Shown piece after piece: positions 49,111 to 63,853 of a DNA stretch of 64,000 nucleotides (its first letter is position 1; each line of letters begins with the position of its first letter). Both the position numbers and the translations under genes were made by a program. This stretch comes from Auanema rhodensis. Lineage: Eukaryota > Nematoda > Chromadorea > Rhabditida > Rhabditidae. Under the pieces are notes generated by a model. The model did not search any database, was not told the origin of the DNA, and worked only from the letters and a program-made list of their open reading frames with translations. The stretch covers positions 19,344,001 through 19,408,000 of the forward strand of contig OZ059897.1 in assembly GCA_964057225.1 (NCBI GenBank), read 5' to 3'.

Positions 49111-50865
49111 ATATAAGTGTGAACTTATATCAGTTGGTATCTCGGTACATTTTTAAGCTAGCGCAAATCTGATAACACAGATCGACGCAGCTTAAAAATC
49201 CGCATCGAATGCACTATACTACATGGAAGAACGCTTAATACAAAAATTAGTTATGATCGTTTGAAAAATGATGCATTAGTGTATGTTGAGTTTCCATGTA
49301 CACTCAACATTGCTTCCAAAAACATTTTGACAAAAATTTTTTCGAAAAATTTCAAAATAATTTAGCCAAAAGTAGATGTTTTTAGATTCCTTTTTTCAAG
49401 GCAAAGACGATGGACAATGTTATTCAACGAAAAAATTAATTCTTCAGGGTGAAAATCGAGGATATAAGTGTAAACTTATATCAGTTGATATCTCGGTGCA
49501 TTTTTAAGCTAGCGCAAATCTGATAACACAGATCGACGCAGCTTAAAAATCCGCATCGAATGCACTATACTACATTGAGAAACGCTTAATACAAAAATTA
49601 GTTATGATCGTTTGAAAAATGATGCATTAGTGTATGTTGAGTTTCCATGTACACTCAACATTGCTTCCAAAAACATTTTGACAAAAATTTTTTCGAAAAA
49701 TTTCAAAATAATTTAGCAAAAAGTAGATGTTTTTAGATTCCTTTTTTCAAGGCAAAGACGATGGACAATGTTATTCAACGAAAAAATTAATTCTTCAGGG
49801 TGAAAATCGAGGATATAAGTGTGAACTTATATCAGTTGATATCTCGGTACATTTTTAAGCTAGCGCAAATCTGATAACACAGATCGACGCAGCTTAAAAA
49901 TCCGCATCGAATGCACTATACTACATGGAAAAACGCTTAATACAAAAATTAGTTATGATCGTTTGAAAAATGATGCATTAGTGTATGTTGAGTTTCCATG
50001 TACACTCAACATTGCTTCCAAAAACATTTTGACAAAAATTTTTTCGAAAAATTTCAAAATAATTTAGCAAAAAGTAGATGTTTTTAGATTCCTTTTTTCA
50101 AGGCAAAGACGATGGACAATGTTATTCAACGAAAAAATTAATTCTTCAGGGTGAAAATCGAGGATATAAGTGTGAACTTATATCAGTTGATATCTCGGTA
50201 CATTTTTAAGCTAGCGCAAATCTGATAACACAGATCGACGCAGCTTAAAAATCCGCATCGAATGCACTATACTACATTGAGAAACGCTTAATACAAAAAT
50301 TAGTTATGATCGTTTGAAAAATGATGCATTAGTGTATGTTGAGTTTCCATGTACACTCAACATTGCTTCCAAAAACATTTTGACAAAAATTTTTTCAAAA
50401 AATTTCAAAATAATTTAGCAAAAAGTAGATGTTTTTAGATTCCTTTTTTCAAGGCAAAGACGATGGACAATGTTATTCAACGAAAAAATTAATTCTTCAG
50501 GGTGAAAATCGAGGATATAAGTGTGAACTTATATCAGTTGATATCTCGGTACATTTTTAAGCTAGCGCAAATCTGATAACACAGATCGACGCAGCTTAAA
50601 AATCCGCATCGAATGCACTATACTACATGGAAGAACGCTTAATACAAAAATTAGTTATGATCGTTTGAAAAATGATGCATTAGTGTATGTTGAGTTTCCA
50701 TGTACACTCAACATTGCTTCCAAAAACATTTTGACAAAAATTTTTTCGAAAAATTTCAGAATAATTTAGCAAAAAGTAGATGTTTTTAGATTCCTTTTTT
50801 CAAGGCAAAGACGATGGACAATGTTATTCAACGAAAAAATTAATTCTTCAGGGTGAAAATCGAGG
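49111..50865 (+). repeat. Five diverged A/E monomers between zones 5 and 6
   Basis: Type E at 49111 (private a27 to g at 49137, which removes the EcoRV site; agccaaaag), A at 49462, E at 49813 (ggaaaaacg, an intermediate between the standard and ggaaga forms), E at 50164 (private g234 to a at 50397, destroying the CG of dyad 4) and E at 50515 (private a-to-g change at 50759). All end ttca. I see no regular higher-order period across these five. Confidence 0.75.
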
Positions 50866-53673
50866 ATATAAGTGTAAACTTATATCAGTTGATATCTCGG
50901 TACATTTTTAAGCTAGCGCAAATCTGATAACACAGATCGACGCAGCTTAAAAATCCGCATCGAATGCACTATACTACATTGAGAAACGCTTAATACAAAA
51001 ATTAGTTATGATCGTTTGAAAAATGATGCATTAGTGTATGTTGAGTTTCCATGTACACTCAACATTGCTTCCAAAAACATTTTGACAAAAATTTTTTCGA
51101 AAAATTTCAAAATAATTTAGCAAAAAGTAGATGTTTTTAGATTCCTTTTTTCAAGGCAAAGACGATGGACAATGTTATTTAACGAAAAAATTAATTCTTC
51201 AGGGTGAAAGTCGAGGATATAAGTGTAAACTTATATCAGTTGATATCTCGGTGCATTTTTAAGCTAGCGCAAATCTGATAACACAGATCGACGCAGCTTA
51301 AAAATCCGCATCGAATGCACTATACTACATTGAGAAACGCTTAATACAAAAATTAGTTATGATCGTTTGAAAAATGATGCATTAGTGTATGTTGAGTTTC
51401 CATGTACACTCAACATTGCTTCCAAAAACATTTTGACAAAAATTTTTTCGAAAAATTTCAAAATAATTTAGCAAAAAGTAGATGTTTTTAGATTCCTTTT
51501 TTCAAAGCAAAGACGATGGACAATGTTGTTCAACGAAAAAATTATTTCTTCAGGGTGAAAATCGAGGATATAAGTGTAAACTTATATCAGTTGATATCTC
51601 GGTGCATTTGTAAGCTAGCGCAAATCTGATAACACAGATCGACGCAGCTTAAAAATCCGCATCGAATGCACTATACTACATTGAGAAACGCTTAATACAA
51701 AAATTAGTTATGATCGTTTGAAAAATGATGCATTAGTGTATGTTGAGTTTCCATGTACACTCAACATTGCTTCCAAAAACATTTTGACAAAAATTTTTTC
51801 GAAAAATTTCAAAATAATTTAGCAAAAAGTAGATGTTTTTAGATTCCTTTTTTCAAGGCAAAGACGATGGACAATGTTATTTAACGAAAAAATTAATTCT
51901 TCAGGGTGAAAATCGAGGATATAAGTGTAAACTTATATCAGTTGATATCTCGGTGCATTTTTAAGCTAGCGCAAATCTGATAACACAGATCGACGCAGCT
52001 TAAAAATCCGCATCGAATGCACTATACTACATTGAGAAACGCTTAATACAAAAATTAGTTATGATCGTTTGAAAAATGATGCATTAGTGTATGTTGAGTT
52101 TCCATGTACACTCAACATTGCTTCCAAAAACATTTTGACAAAAATTTTTTCGAAAAATTTCAAAATAATTTAGCAAAAAGTAGATGTTTTTAGATTCCTT
52201 TTTTCAAGGCAAAGACGATGGACAATGTTATTTAACGATAAAATTAATTCTTCAGGGTGAAAATCGAGGATATAAGTGTAAACTTATATCAGTTGATATC
52301 TCGGTGCATTTTTAAGCTAGCGCAAATCTGATAACACAGATCGACGCAGCTTAAAAATCCGCATCGAATGCACTATACTACATTGAGAAACGCTTAATAC
52401 AAAAATTAGTTATGATCGTTTGAAAAATGATGCATTAGTGTATGTTGAGTTTCCATGTACACTCAACATTGCTTCCAAAAACATTTTGACAAAAATTTTT
52501 TCGAAAAATTTCAAAATAATTTAGCCAAAAGTAGATGTTTTTAGATTCCTTTTTTCAAGGCAAAGACGATGGACAATGTTATTCAACGAAAAAATTAATT
52601 CTTCAGGGTGAAAATCGAGGATATAAGTGTAAACTTATATCAGTTGATATCTCGGTGCATTTGTAAGCTAGCGCAAATCTGATAACACAGATCGACGCAG
52701 CTTAAAAATCCGCATCGAATGCACTGTACTACATGGAAGAACGCTTAATACAAAAATTAGTTATGATCGTTTGAAAAATGATGCATTAGTGTATGTTGAG
52801 TTTCCATGTACACTCAACATTGCTTCCAAAAACATTTTGAGAAAAATTTTTTCGAAAAATTTCAAAATAATTTAGCAAAAAGTAGATGTTTTTAGATTCC
52901 TTTTCTCAAGGCAAAGACGATGGACAATGTTATTCAACGAAAAAATTAATTCTTCAGGGTGAAAATCGAGGATATAAGTGTGAACTTATATCAGTTGATA
53001 TCTCGGTACATTTTTAAGCTAGCGCAAATCTGATAACACAGATCGACGCAGCTTAAAAATCCGCATCGAATGCACTATACTACATTGAGAAACGCTTAAT
53101 ACAAAAATTAGTTATGATCGTTTGAAAAATGATGCATTAGTGTATGTTGAGTTTCCATGTACACTCAACATTGCTTCCAAAAACATTTTGACAAAAATTT
53201 TTTCGAAAAATTTCAAAATAATTTAGCAAAAAGTAGATGTTTTTAGATTCCTTTTTTCAAGGCAAAGACGATGGACAATGTTATTTAACGAAAAAGTTAA
53301 TTCTTCAGGGTGAAAATCGAGGATATAAGTGTAAACTTATATCAGTTGATATCTCGGTGCATTTTTAAGCTAGCGCAAATCTGATAACACAGATCGACGC
53401 AGCTTAAAAATCCGCATCGAATGCACTATACTACATTGAGAAACGCTTAATACAAAAATTAGTTATGATCGTTTGAAAAATGATGCATTAGTGTATGTTG
53501 AGTTTCCATGTACACTCAACATTGCTTCCAAAAACATTTTGACAAAAATTTTTTCGAAAAATTTCAAAATAATTTAGCAAAAAGTAGATGTTTTTAGATT
53601 CCTTTTTTCAAGGCAAAGACGATGGACAATGTTATTTAACGATAAAATTAATTCTTCAGGGTGAAAATCGAGG
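50866..53673 (+). repeat. Zone 6 left part: diverged monomers with private changes
   Basis: Eight monomers. The one at 50866 has g37 to a alone plus a gaaagtcg ending. The one at 51217 has private changes at 51506 and 51528 and an aattatttc segment shared only with the copy at 56483. Copies at 51568 and 52621 share t43 to g, which breaks dyad 2. Copies at 51919 and 53323 share cgataaaa (m321). The copy at 52621 has further private changes at 52726, 52841 and 52905, and 52972 is type E with a private change at 53296. Confidence 0.75.
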
Positions 53674-56131
53674 ATATAAGTGTAAACTTATATCAGTTGA
53701 TATCTCGGTGCATTTTTAAGCTAGCGCAAATCTGATAACACAGATCGACGCAGCTTAAAAATCCGCATCGAATGCACTATACTACATTGAGAAACGCTTA
53801 ATACAAAAATTAGTTATGATCGTTTGAAAAATGATGCATTAGTGTATGTTGAGTTTCCATGTACACTCAACATTGCTTCCAAAAACATTTTGACAAAAAT
53901 TTTTTCGAAAAATTTCAAAATAATTTAGCCAAAAGTAGATGTTTTTAGATTCCTTTTTTCAAGGCAAAGACGATGGACAATGTTATTCAACGAAAAAATT
54001 AATTCTTCAGGGTGAAAATCGAGGATATAAGTGTAAACTTATATCAGTTGATATCTCGGTGCATTTTTAAGCTAGCGCAAATCTGATAACACAGATCGAC
54101 GCAGCTTAAAAATCCGCATCGAATGCACTATACTACATTGAGAAACGCTTAATACAAAAATTAGTTATGATCGTTTGAAAAATGATGCATTAGTGTATGT
54201 TGAGTTTCCATGTACACTCAACATTGCTTCCAAAAACATTTTGACAAAAATTTTTTCGAAAAATTTCAAAATAATTTAGCAAAAAGTAGATGTTTTTAGA
54301 TTCCTTTTTTCAAGGCAAAGACGATGGACAATGTTATTCAACGAAAAAATTAATTCTTCAGGGTGAAAATCGAGGATATAAGTGTGAACTTATATCAGTT
54401 GATATCTCGGTACATTTTTAAGCTAGCGCAAATCTGATAACACAGATCGACGCAGCTTAAAAATCCGCATCGAATGCACTATACTACATTGAGAAACGCT
54501 TTATACAAAAATTAGTTATGATCGTTTGAAAAATGATGCATTAGTGTATGTTGAGTTTCCATGTACACTCAACATTGCTTCCAAAAACATTTTGACAAAA
54601 ATTTTTTCGAAAAATTTCAAAATAATTTAGCAAAAAGTAGATGTTTTTAGATTCCTTTTTTCAAGGCAAAGACGATGGACAATGTTATTTAACGATAAAA
54701 TTAATTCTTCAGGGTGAAAATCGAGGATATAAGTGTAAACTTATATCAGTTGATATCTCGGTGCATTTTTAAGCTAGCGCAAATCTGATAACACAGATCG
54801 ACGCAGCTTAAAAATCCGCATCGAATGCACTATACTACATTGAGAAACGCTTAATACAAAAATTAGTTATGATCGTTTGAAAAATGATGCATTAGTGTAT
54901 GTTGAGTTTCCATGTACACTCAACATTGCTTCCAAAAACATTTTGACAAAAATTTTTTCGAAAAATTTCAAAATAATTTAGCCAAAAGTAGATGTTTTTA
55001 GATTCCTTTTTTCAAGGCAAAGACGATGGACAATGTTATTCAACGAAAAAATCAATTCTTCAGGGTGAAAATCGAGGATATAAGTGTAAACTTATATCAG
55101 TTGATATCTCGGTGCATTTTTAAGCTAGCGCAAATCTGATAACACAGATCGACGCAGCTTAAAAATCCGCATCGAATGCACTATACTACATTGAGAAACG
55201 CTTAATACAAAAATTAGTTATGATCGTTTGAAAAATGATGCATTAGTGTATGTTGAGTTTCCATGTACACTCAACATTGCTTCCAAAAACATTTTGACAA
55301 AAATTTTTTCGAAAAATTTCAAAATAATTTAGCAAAAAGTAGATGTTTTTAGATTCCTTTTTTTAAGGCAAAGACGATGGACAATGTTATTCAACGAAAA
55401 AATTAATTCTTCAGGGTGAAAATCGAGGATATAAGTGTGAACTTATATCAGTTGATATCTCGGTACATTTTTAAGCTAGCGCAAATCTGATAACACAGAT
55501 CGACGCAGCTTAAAAATCCGCATCGAATGCACTATACTACATTGAGAAACGCTTTATACAAAAATTAGTTATGATCGTTTGAAAAATGATGCATTAGTGT
55601 ATGTTGAGTTTCCATGTACACTCAACATTGCTTCCAAAAACATTTTGACAAAAATTTTTTCGAAAAATTTCAAAATAATTTAGCAAAAAGTAGATGTTTT
55701 TAGATTCCTTTTTTCAAGGCAAAGACGATGGACAATGTTATTTAACGATAAAATTAATTCTTCAGGGTGAAAATCGAGGATATAAGTGTAAACTTATATC
55801 AGTTGATATCTCGGTGCATTTTTAAGCTAGCGCAAATCTGATAACACAGATCGACGCAGCTTAAAAATCCGCATCGAATGCACTATACTACATTGAGAAA
55901 CGCTTAATACAAAAATTAGTTATGATCGTTTGAAAAATGATGCATTAGTGTATGTTGAGTTTCCATGTACACTCAACATTGCTTCCAAAAACATTTTGAC
56001 AAAAATTTTTTCGAAAAATTTCAAAATAATTTAGCCAAAAGTAGATGTTTTTAGATTCCTTTTTTTAAAGGCAAAGACGATGGACAATGTTATTCAACGA
56101 AAAAATTAATTCTTCAGGGTGAAAATCGAGG
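53674..56131 (+). repeat. Zone 6 three-monomer units
   Basis: A trimer recurs: E with a127 to t (gctttata) and cgataaaa (54376, 55429); A with agccaaaag ending ttca (54727, 55780); then a third A ending ttca (55078, and 56132 just beyond this span). The two monomers before, 53674 and 54025, are the second and third members of a related unit. The copy at 55780 is 352 bp: one extra A follows its tttttttaa run near 56061-56069, the only insertion I found in the window. Confidence 0.8.
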
Positions 56132-59100
56132 ATATAAGTGTAAACTTATATCAGTTGATATCTCGGTGCATTTTTAAGCTAGCGCAAATCTGATAACACA
56201 GATCGACGCAGCTTAAAAATCCGCATCGAATGCACTATACTACATTGAGAAACGCTTAATACAAAAATTAGTTATGATCGTTTGAAAAATGATGCATTAG
56301 TGTATGTTGAGTTTCCATGTACACTCAACATTGCTTCCAAAAACATTTTGACAAAAATTTTTTCGAAAAATTTCAAAATAATTTAGCCAAAAGTAGATGT
56401 TTTTAGATTCCTTTTTTCAAGGCAAAGACGATGGACAATGTTATTCAACGAAAAAATTAATTCTTCAGGGTGAAAATCGAGGATATAAGTGTAAACTTAT
56501 ATCAGTTGATATCTCGGTGCATTTTTAAGCTAGCGCAAATCTGATAACACAGATCGACGCAGCTTAAAAATCCGCATCGAATGCACTATACTACATTGAG
56601 AAACGCTTAATACAAAAATTAGTTATGATCGTTTGAAAAATGATGCATTAGTGTATGTTGAGTTTCCATGTACACTCAACATTGCTTCCAAAAACATTTT
56701 GACAAAAATTTTTTCGAAAAATTTCAAAATAATTTAGCAAAAAGTAGATGTTTTTAGATTCCTTTTTTCAAGGCAAAGACGATGGACAATGTTATTCAAC
56801 GAAAAAATTATTTCTTCAGGGTGAAAATCGAGGATATAAGTGTGAACTTATAACAGTTGATATCTCGGTACATTTTTAAGCTAGCGCAAATCTGATAACA
56901 CAGATCGACGCAGCTTAAAAATCCGCATCGAATGCACTATACTACATTGAGAAACGCTTAATACAAAAATTAGTTATGATCGTTTGAAAAATGATGCATT
57001 AGTGTATGTTGAGTTTCCATGTACACTCAACATTGCTTCCAAAAACATTTTGACAAAAATTTTTTCGAAAAATTTCAAAATAATTTAGCAAAAAGTAGAT
57101 GTTTTTAGATTCCTTTTTTCAAGGCAAAGACGATGGACAATGTTATTTAACGAAAAAATTAATTCTTCAGGGTGAAAGTCGAGGATATAAGTGTAAACTT
57201 ATATCAGTTGATATCTCGGTGCATTTTTAAGCTAGCGCAAATCTGATAACACAGATCGACGCAGCTTAAAAATCCGCATCGAATGCACTATACTACATTG
57301 AGAAACGCTTAATACAAAAATTAGTTATGATCGTTTGAAAAATGATGCATTAGTGTATGTTGAGTTTCCATGTACACTCAACATTGCTTCCAAAAACATT
57401 TTGACAAAAATTTTTTCGAAAAATTTCAAAATAATTTAGCAAAAAGTAGATGTTTTTAGATTCCTTTTTTCAAGGCAAAGACGATGGACAATGTTATTTA
57501 ACGAAAAAATTAATTCTTCAGGGTGAAAATCGAGGATATAAGTGTAAACTTATATCAGTTGATATCTCGGTGCATTTTTAAGCTAGCGCAAATCTGATAA
57601 CACAGATCGACGCAGCTTAAAAATCCGCATCGAATGCACTATACTACATTGAGAAACGCTTAATACAAAAATTAGTTATGATCGTTTGAAAAATGATGCA
57701 TTAGTGTATGTTGAGTTTCCATGTACACTCAACATTGCTTCCAAAAACATTTTGACAAAAATTTTTTCGAAAAATTTCAAAATAATTTAGCCAAAAATAG
57801 ATGTTTTTAGATTCCTTTTTTCAAGGCAAAGACGATGGACAATGTTATTCAACGAAAAAATTAATTCTTCAGGGTGAAAATCGAGGATATAAGTGTAAAC
57901 TTATATCAGTTGATATCTCGGTGCATTTTTAAGCTAGCGCAAATCTGATAACACAGATCGACGCAGCTTAAAAATCCGCATCGAATGCACTATACTACAT
58001 TGAGAAACGCTTAATACAAAAATTAGTTATGATCGTTTGAAAAATGATGCATTAGTGTATGTTGAGTTTCCATGTACACTCAACATTGCTTCCAAAAACA
58101 TTTTGACAAAAATTTTTTCGAAAAATTTCAAAATAATTTAGCAAAAAGTAGATGTTTTTAGATTCCTTTTTTCAAGGCAAAGACGATGGACAATGTTATT
58201 CAACGAAAAAATTAATTCTTCAGGGTGAAAATCGAGGATATAAGTGTGAACTTATAACAGTTGATATCTCGGTACATTTTTAAGCTAGCGCAAATCTGAT
58301 AACACAGATCGACGCAGCTTAAAAATCCGCATCGAATGCACTATACTACATTGAGAAACGCTTAATACAAAAATTAGTTATGATCGTTTGAAAAATGATG
58401 CATTAGTGTATGTTGAGTTTCCATGTACACTCAACATTGCTTCCAAAAACATTTTGACAAAAATTTTTTCGAAAAATTTCAAAATAATTTAGCAAAAAGT
58501 AGATGTTTTTAGATTCCTTTTTTCAAGGCAAAGACGATGGAAAATGTTATTTAACGAAAAAATTAATTCTTCAGGGTGAAAGTCGAGGATATAAGTGTAA
58601 ACTTATATCAGTTGATATCTCGGTGCATTTTTAAGCTAGCGCAAATCTGATAACACAGATCGACGCAGCTTAAAAATCCGCATCGAATGCACTATACTAC
58701 ATTGAGAAACGCTTAATACAAAAATTAGTTATGATCGTTTGAAAAATGATGCATTAGTGTATGTTGAGTTTCCATGTACACTCAACATTGCTTCCAAAAA
58801 CATTTTGACAAAAATTTTTTCGAAAAATTTCAAAATAATTTAGCAAAAAGTAGATGTTTTTAGATTCCTTTTTTCAAGGCAAAGACGATGGACAATGTTA
58901 TTTAACGAAAAAATTAATTCTTCAGGGTGAAAATCGAGGATATAAGTGTAAACTTATATCAGTTGATATCTCGGTGCATTTTTAAGCTAGCGCAAATCTG
59001 ATAACACAGATCGACGCAGCTTAAAAATCCGCATCGAATGCACTATACTACATTGAGAAACGCTTAATACAAAAATTAGTTATGATCGTTTGAAAAATGA

Positions 59101-62100
59101 TGCATTAGTGTATGTTGAGTTTCCATGTACACTCAACATTGCTTCCAAAAACATTTTGACAAAAATTTTTTCGAAAAATTTCAAAATAATTTAGCCAAAA
59201 GTAGATGTTTTTAGATTCCTTTTTTCAAGGCAAAGACGATGGACAATGTTATTCAACGAAAAAATTAATTCTTCAGGGTGAAAATCGAGGATATAAGTGT
59301 AAACTTATATCAGTTGATATCTCGGTGCATTTTTAAGCTAGCGCAAATCTGATAACACAGATCGACGCAGCTTAAAAATCCGCATCGAATGCACTATACT
59401 ACATTGAGAAACGCTTAATACAAAAATTAGTTATGATCGTTTGAAAAATGATGCATTAGTGTATGTTGAGTTTCCATGTACACTCAACATTGCTTCCAAA
59501 AACATTTTGACAAAAATTTTTTCGAAAAATTTCAAAATAATTTAGCAAAAAGTAGATGTTTTTAGATTCCTTTTTTCAAGGCAAAGACGATGGACAATGT
59601 TATTTAACGAAAAAATTAATTCTTCAGGGTGAAAATCGAGGATATAAGTGTAAACTTATATCAGTTGATATCTCGGTGCATTTTTTAGCTAGAGCAAATC
59701 TGATAACACAGATCGACGCAGCTTAAAAATCCGCATCGAATGCACTATACTACATTGAGAAACGCTTAATACAAAAATTAGTTATGATCGTTTGAAAAAT
59801 GATGCATTAGTGTATGTTGAGTTTCCATGTACACTCAACATTGCTTCCAAAAACATTTTGACAAAAATTTTTTCGAAAAATTTCAAAATAATTTAGCCAA
59901 AAGTAGATGTTTTTAGATTCCTTTTTTCAAGGCAAAGACGATGGACAATGTTATTCAACGAAAAAATTAATTCTTCAGGGTGAAAATCGAGGATATAAGT
60001 GTAAACTTATATCAGTTGATATCTCGGTGCATTTTTAAGCTAGCGCAAATCTGATAACACAGATCGACGCAGCTTAAAAATCCGCATCGAATGCACTATA
60101 CTACATTGAGAAACGCTTAATACAAAAATTAGTTATGATCGTTTGAAAAATGATGCATTAGTGTATGTTGAGTTTCCATGTACACTCAACATTGCTTCCA
60201 AAAACATTTTGACAAAAATTTTTTCGAAAAATTTCAAAATAATTTAGCAAAAAGTAGATGTTTTTAGATTCCTTTTTTCAAGGCAAAGACGATGGACAAT
60301 GTTATTCAACGAAAAAATTAATTCTTCAGGGTGAAAATCGAGGATATAAGTGTGAACTTATAACAGTTGATATCTCGGTACATTTTTAAGCTAGCGCAAA
60401 TCTGATAACACAGATCGACGCAGCTTAAAAATCCGCATCGAATGCACTATACTACATTGAGAAACGCTTAATACAAAAATTAGTTATGATCGTTTGAAAA
60501 ATGATGCATTAGTGTATGTTGAGTTTCCATGTACACTCAACATTGCTTCCAAAAACATTTTGACAAAAATTTTTTCGAAAAATTTCAAAATAATTTAGCA
60601 AAAAGTAGATGTTTTTAGATTCCTTTTTTCAAGGCAAAGACGATGGACAATGTTATTTAACGAAAAAATTAATTCTTCAGGGTGAAAGTCGAGGATATAA
60701 GTGTAAACTTATATCAGTTGATATCTCGGTGCATTTTTAAGCTAGCGCAAATCTGATAACACAGATCGACGCAGCTTAAAAATCCGCATCGAATGCACTA
60801 TACTACATTGAGAAACGCTTAATACAAAAATTAGTTATGATCGTTTGAAAAATGATGCATTAGTGTATGTTGAGTTTCCATGTACACTCAACATTGCTTC
60901 CAAAAACATTTTGACAAAAATTTTTTCGAAAAATTTCAAAATAATTTAGCAAAAAGTAGATGTTTTTAGATTCCTTTTTTCAAGGCAAAGACGATGGACA
61001 ATGTTATTTAACGAAAAAATTAATTCTTCAGGGTGAAAATCGAGGATATAAGTGTAAACTTATATCAGTTGATATCTCGGTGCATTTTTTAGCTAGAGCA
61101 AATCTGATAACACAGATCGACGCAGCTTAAAAATCCGCATCGAATGCACTATACTACATTGAGAAACGCTTAATACAAAAATTAGTTATGATCGTTTGAA
61201 AAATGATGCATTAGTGTATGTTGAGTTTCCATGTACACTCAACATTGCTTCCAAAAACATTTTGACAAAAATTTTTTCGAAAAATTTCAAAATAATTTAG
61301 CCAAAAGTAGATGTTTTTAGATTCCTTTTTTCAAGGCAAAGACGATGGACAATGTTATTCAACGAAAAAATTAATTCTTCAGGGTGAAAATCGAGGATAT
61401 AAGTGTAAACTTATATCAGTTGATATCTCGGTGCATTTTTAAGCTAGCGCAAATCTGATAACACAGATCGACGCAGCTTAAAAATCCGCATCGAATGCAC
61501 TATACTACATTGAGAAACGCTTAATACAAAAATTAGTTATGATCGTTTGAAAAATGATGCATTAGTGTATGTTGAGTTTCCATGTACACTCAACATTGCT
61601 TCCAAAAACATTTTGACAAAAATTTTTTCGAAAAATTTCAAGATAATTTAGCAAAAAGTAGATGTTTTTAGATTCCTTTTTTCAAGGCAAAGACGATGGA
61701 CAATGTTATTCAACGAAAAAATTAATTCTTCAGGGTGAAAATCGAGGATATAAGTGTGAACTTATAACAGTTGATATCTCGGTACATTTTTAAGCTAGCG
61801 CAAATCTGATAACACAGATCGACGCAGCTTAAAAATCCGCATCGAATGCACTATACTACATTGAGAAACGCTTAATACAAAAATTAGTTATGATCGTTTG
61901 AAAAATGATGCATTAGTGTATGTTGAGTTTCCATGTACACTCAACATTGCTTCCAAAAACATTTTGACAAAAATTTTTTCGAAAAATTTCAAAATAATTT
62001 AGCAAAAAGTAGATGTTTTTAGATTCCTTTTTTCAAGGCAAAGACGATGGACAATGTTATTTAACGAAAAAATTAATTCTTCAGGGTGAAAGTCGAGGAT

Positions 62101-62449
62101 ATAAGTGTAAACTTATATCAGTTGATATCTCGGTGCATTTTTAAGCTAGCGCAAATCTGATAACACAGATCGACGCAGCTTAAAAATCCGCATCGAATGC
62201 ACTATACTACATTGAGAAACGCTTAATACAAAAATTAGTTATGATCGTTTGAAAAATGATGCATTAGTGTATGTTGAGTTTCCATGTACACTCAACATTG
62301 CTTCCAAAAACATTTTGACAAAAATTTTTTCGAAAAATTTCAAAATAATTTAGCAAAAAGTAGATGTTTTTAGATTCCTTTTTTCAAGGCAAAGACGATG
62401 GACAATGTTATTTAACGAAAAAATTAATTCTTCAGGGTGAAAATCGAGG
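56132..62449 (+). repeat. Zone 6 right part: 4- and 6-monomer units headed by a B copy
   Basis: B monomers ending gaaagtcg (a345 to g) start at 56834, 58238, 60344 and 61748, with spacings of 1404, 2106 and 1404 bp. Each is followed by an A ending ttta; the first three units then have an A with agccaaaag ending ttca and close with an A ending ttca. The middle unit has an extra A plus agcc pair. Copies at 59642 and 61046 share attttttagctagagc (a45 to t, c52 to a), which removes the NheI site and breaks a pair in dyad 2. Private changes are at 57797 and 58542. Confidence 0.8.
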
Positions 62450-63853
62450 ATATAAGTGTAAACTTATATCAGTTGATATCTCGGTGCATTTTTAAGCTAG
62501 CGCAAATCTGATAACACAGATCGACGCAGCTTAAAAATCCGCATCGAATGCACTATACTACATGGAAGAACGCTTAATACAAAAATTAGTTATGATCGTT
62601 TGAAAAATGATGCATTAGTGTATGTTGAGTTTCCATGTACACTCAACATTGCTTCCAAAAACATTTTGACAAAAATTTTTTCGAAAAATTTCAAAATAAT
62701 TTAGCAAAAAGTAGATGTTTTTAGATTCCTTTTTTCAAGGCAAAGACGATGGACAATGTTATTTAACGGAAAAATTAATTCTTCAGGGTGAAAATCGAGG
62801 ATATAAGTGTAAACTTATATCAGTTGATATCTCGGTGCATTTTTAAGCTAGCGCAAATCTGATAACACAGATCGACGCAGCTTAAAAATCCGCATCGAAT
62901 GCACTATACTACATGGAAGAACGCTTAATACAAAAATTAGTTATGATCGTTTGAAAAATGATGCATTAGTGTATGTTGAGTTTCCATGTACACTCAACAT
63001 TGCTTCCAAAAACATTTTGACAAAAATTTTTTCGAAAAATTTCAAAATAATTTAGCAAAAAGTAGATGTTTTTAGATTCCTTTTTTCAAGGCAAAGACTA
63101 TGAACAATGTTATTCAACGAAAAAATTAATTCTTCAGGGTGAAAATCGAGGATATAAGTGTAAACTTATATCAGTTGATATCTCGGTGCATTTTTAAGCT
63201 AGCGTGAATCTGATAACACAGATCGACGCAGCTTAAAAATCCGCATCGAATGCACTATACTACATTGGGAAACGCTTAATACAAAAATTAGTTATGATCG
63301 TTTGAAAAATGATGCATTAGTGTATGTTGAGTTTCCATGTACACTCAACATTGCTTCCAAAAACATTTTGACAAAAATTTTTTCGAAAAATTTCAAAATA
63401 ATTTAGCAAAAAGTAGATGTTTTTAGATTCCTTTTTTCAAGGCAAAGACGATGGACAATGTTATTTAACGAAAAAATTAATTCTTCAGGGTGAAAATCGA
63501 GGATATAAGTGTAAACTTATATCAGTTGATATCTCGGTGCATTTTTAAGCTAGCGCAAATCTGATAACACAGATCGACGCAGCTTAAAAATCCGCATCGA
63601 ATGCACTATACTACATGGAAGAACGCTTAATACAAAAATTAGTTATGATCGTTTGAAAAATGATGCATTAGTGTATGTTGAGTTTCCATGTACACTCAAC
63701 ATTGCTTCCAAAAACATTTTGACAAAAATTTTTTCGAAAAATTTCAAAATAATTTAGCAAAAAGTAGATGTTTTTAGATTCCTTTTTTCAAGGCAAAGAC
63801 GATGGACAATGTTATTCAACGAAAAAATTAATTCTTCAGGGTGAAAATCGAGG
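62450..63853 (+). repeat. Zone 7: ggaaga and ttggga monomers again
   Basis: Four monomers. Those at 62450, 62801 and 63503 have acatggaagaacg, and that at 63152 has acattgggaaacg, as does the partial copy that follows. From 62801 the order is the same strict alternation as at 47005-49110, 13 kb upstream. Private changes occur at 62769, 63099, 63103, 63205 and 63206. The alternate forms lack the tttttttaagg run of the zone 5 dimers. Confidence 0.85.

Noticed and set aside
55780-56131. The 352-bp copy as a junction with other DNA.
   Set aside because: It is a one-base insertion beside a T run. The sequence on both sides is ordinary monomer, and a homopolymer-type sequencing error is equally likely.
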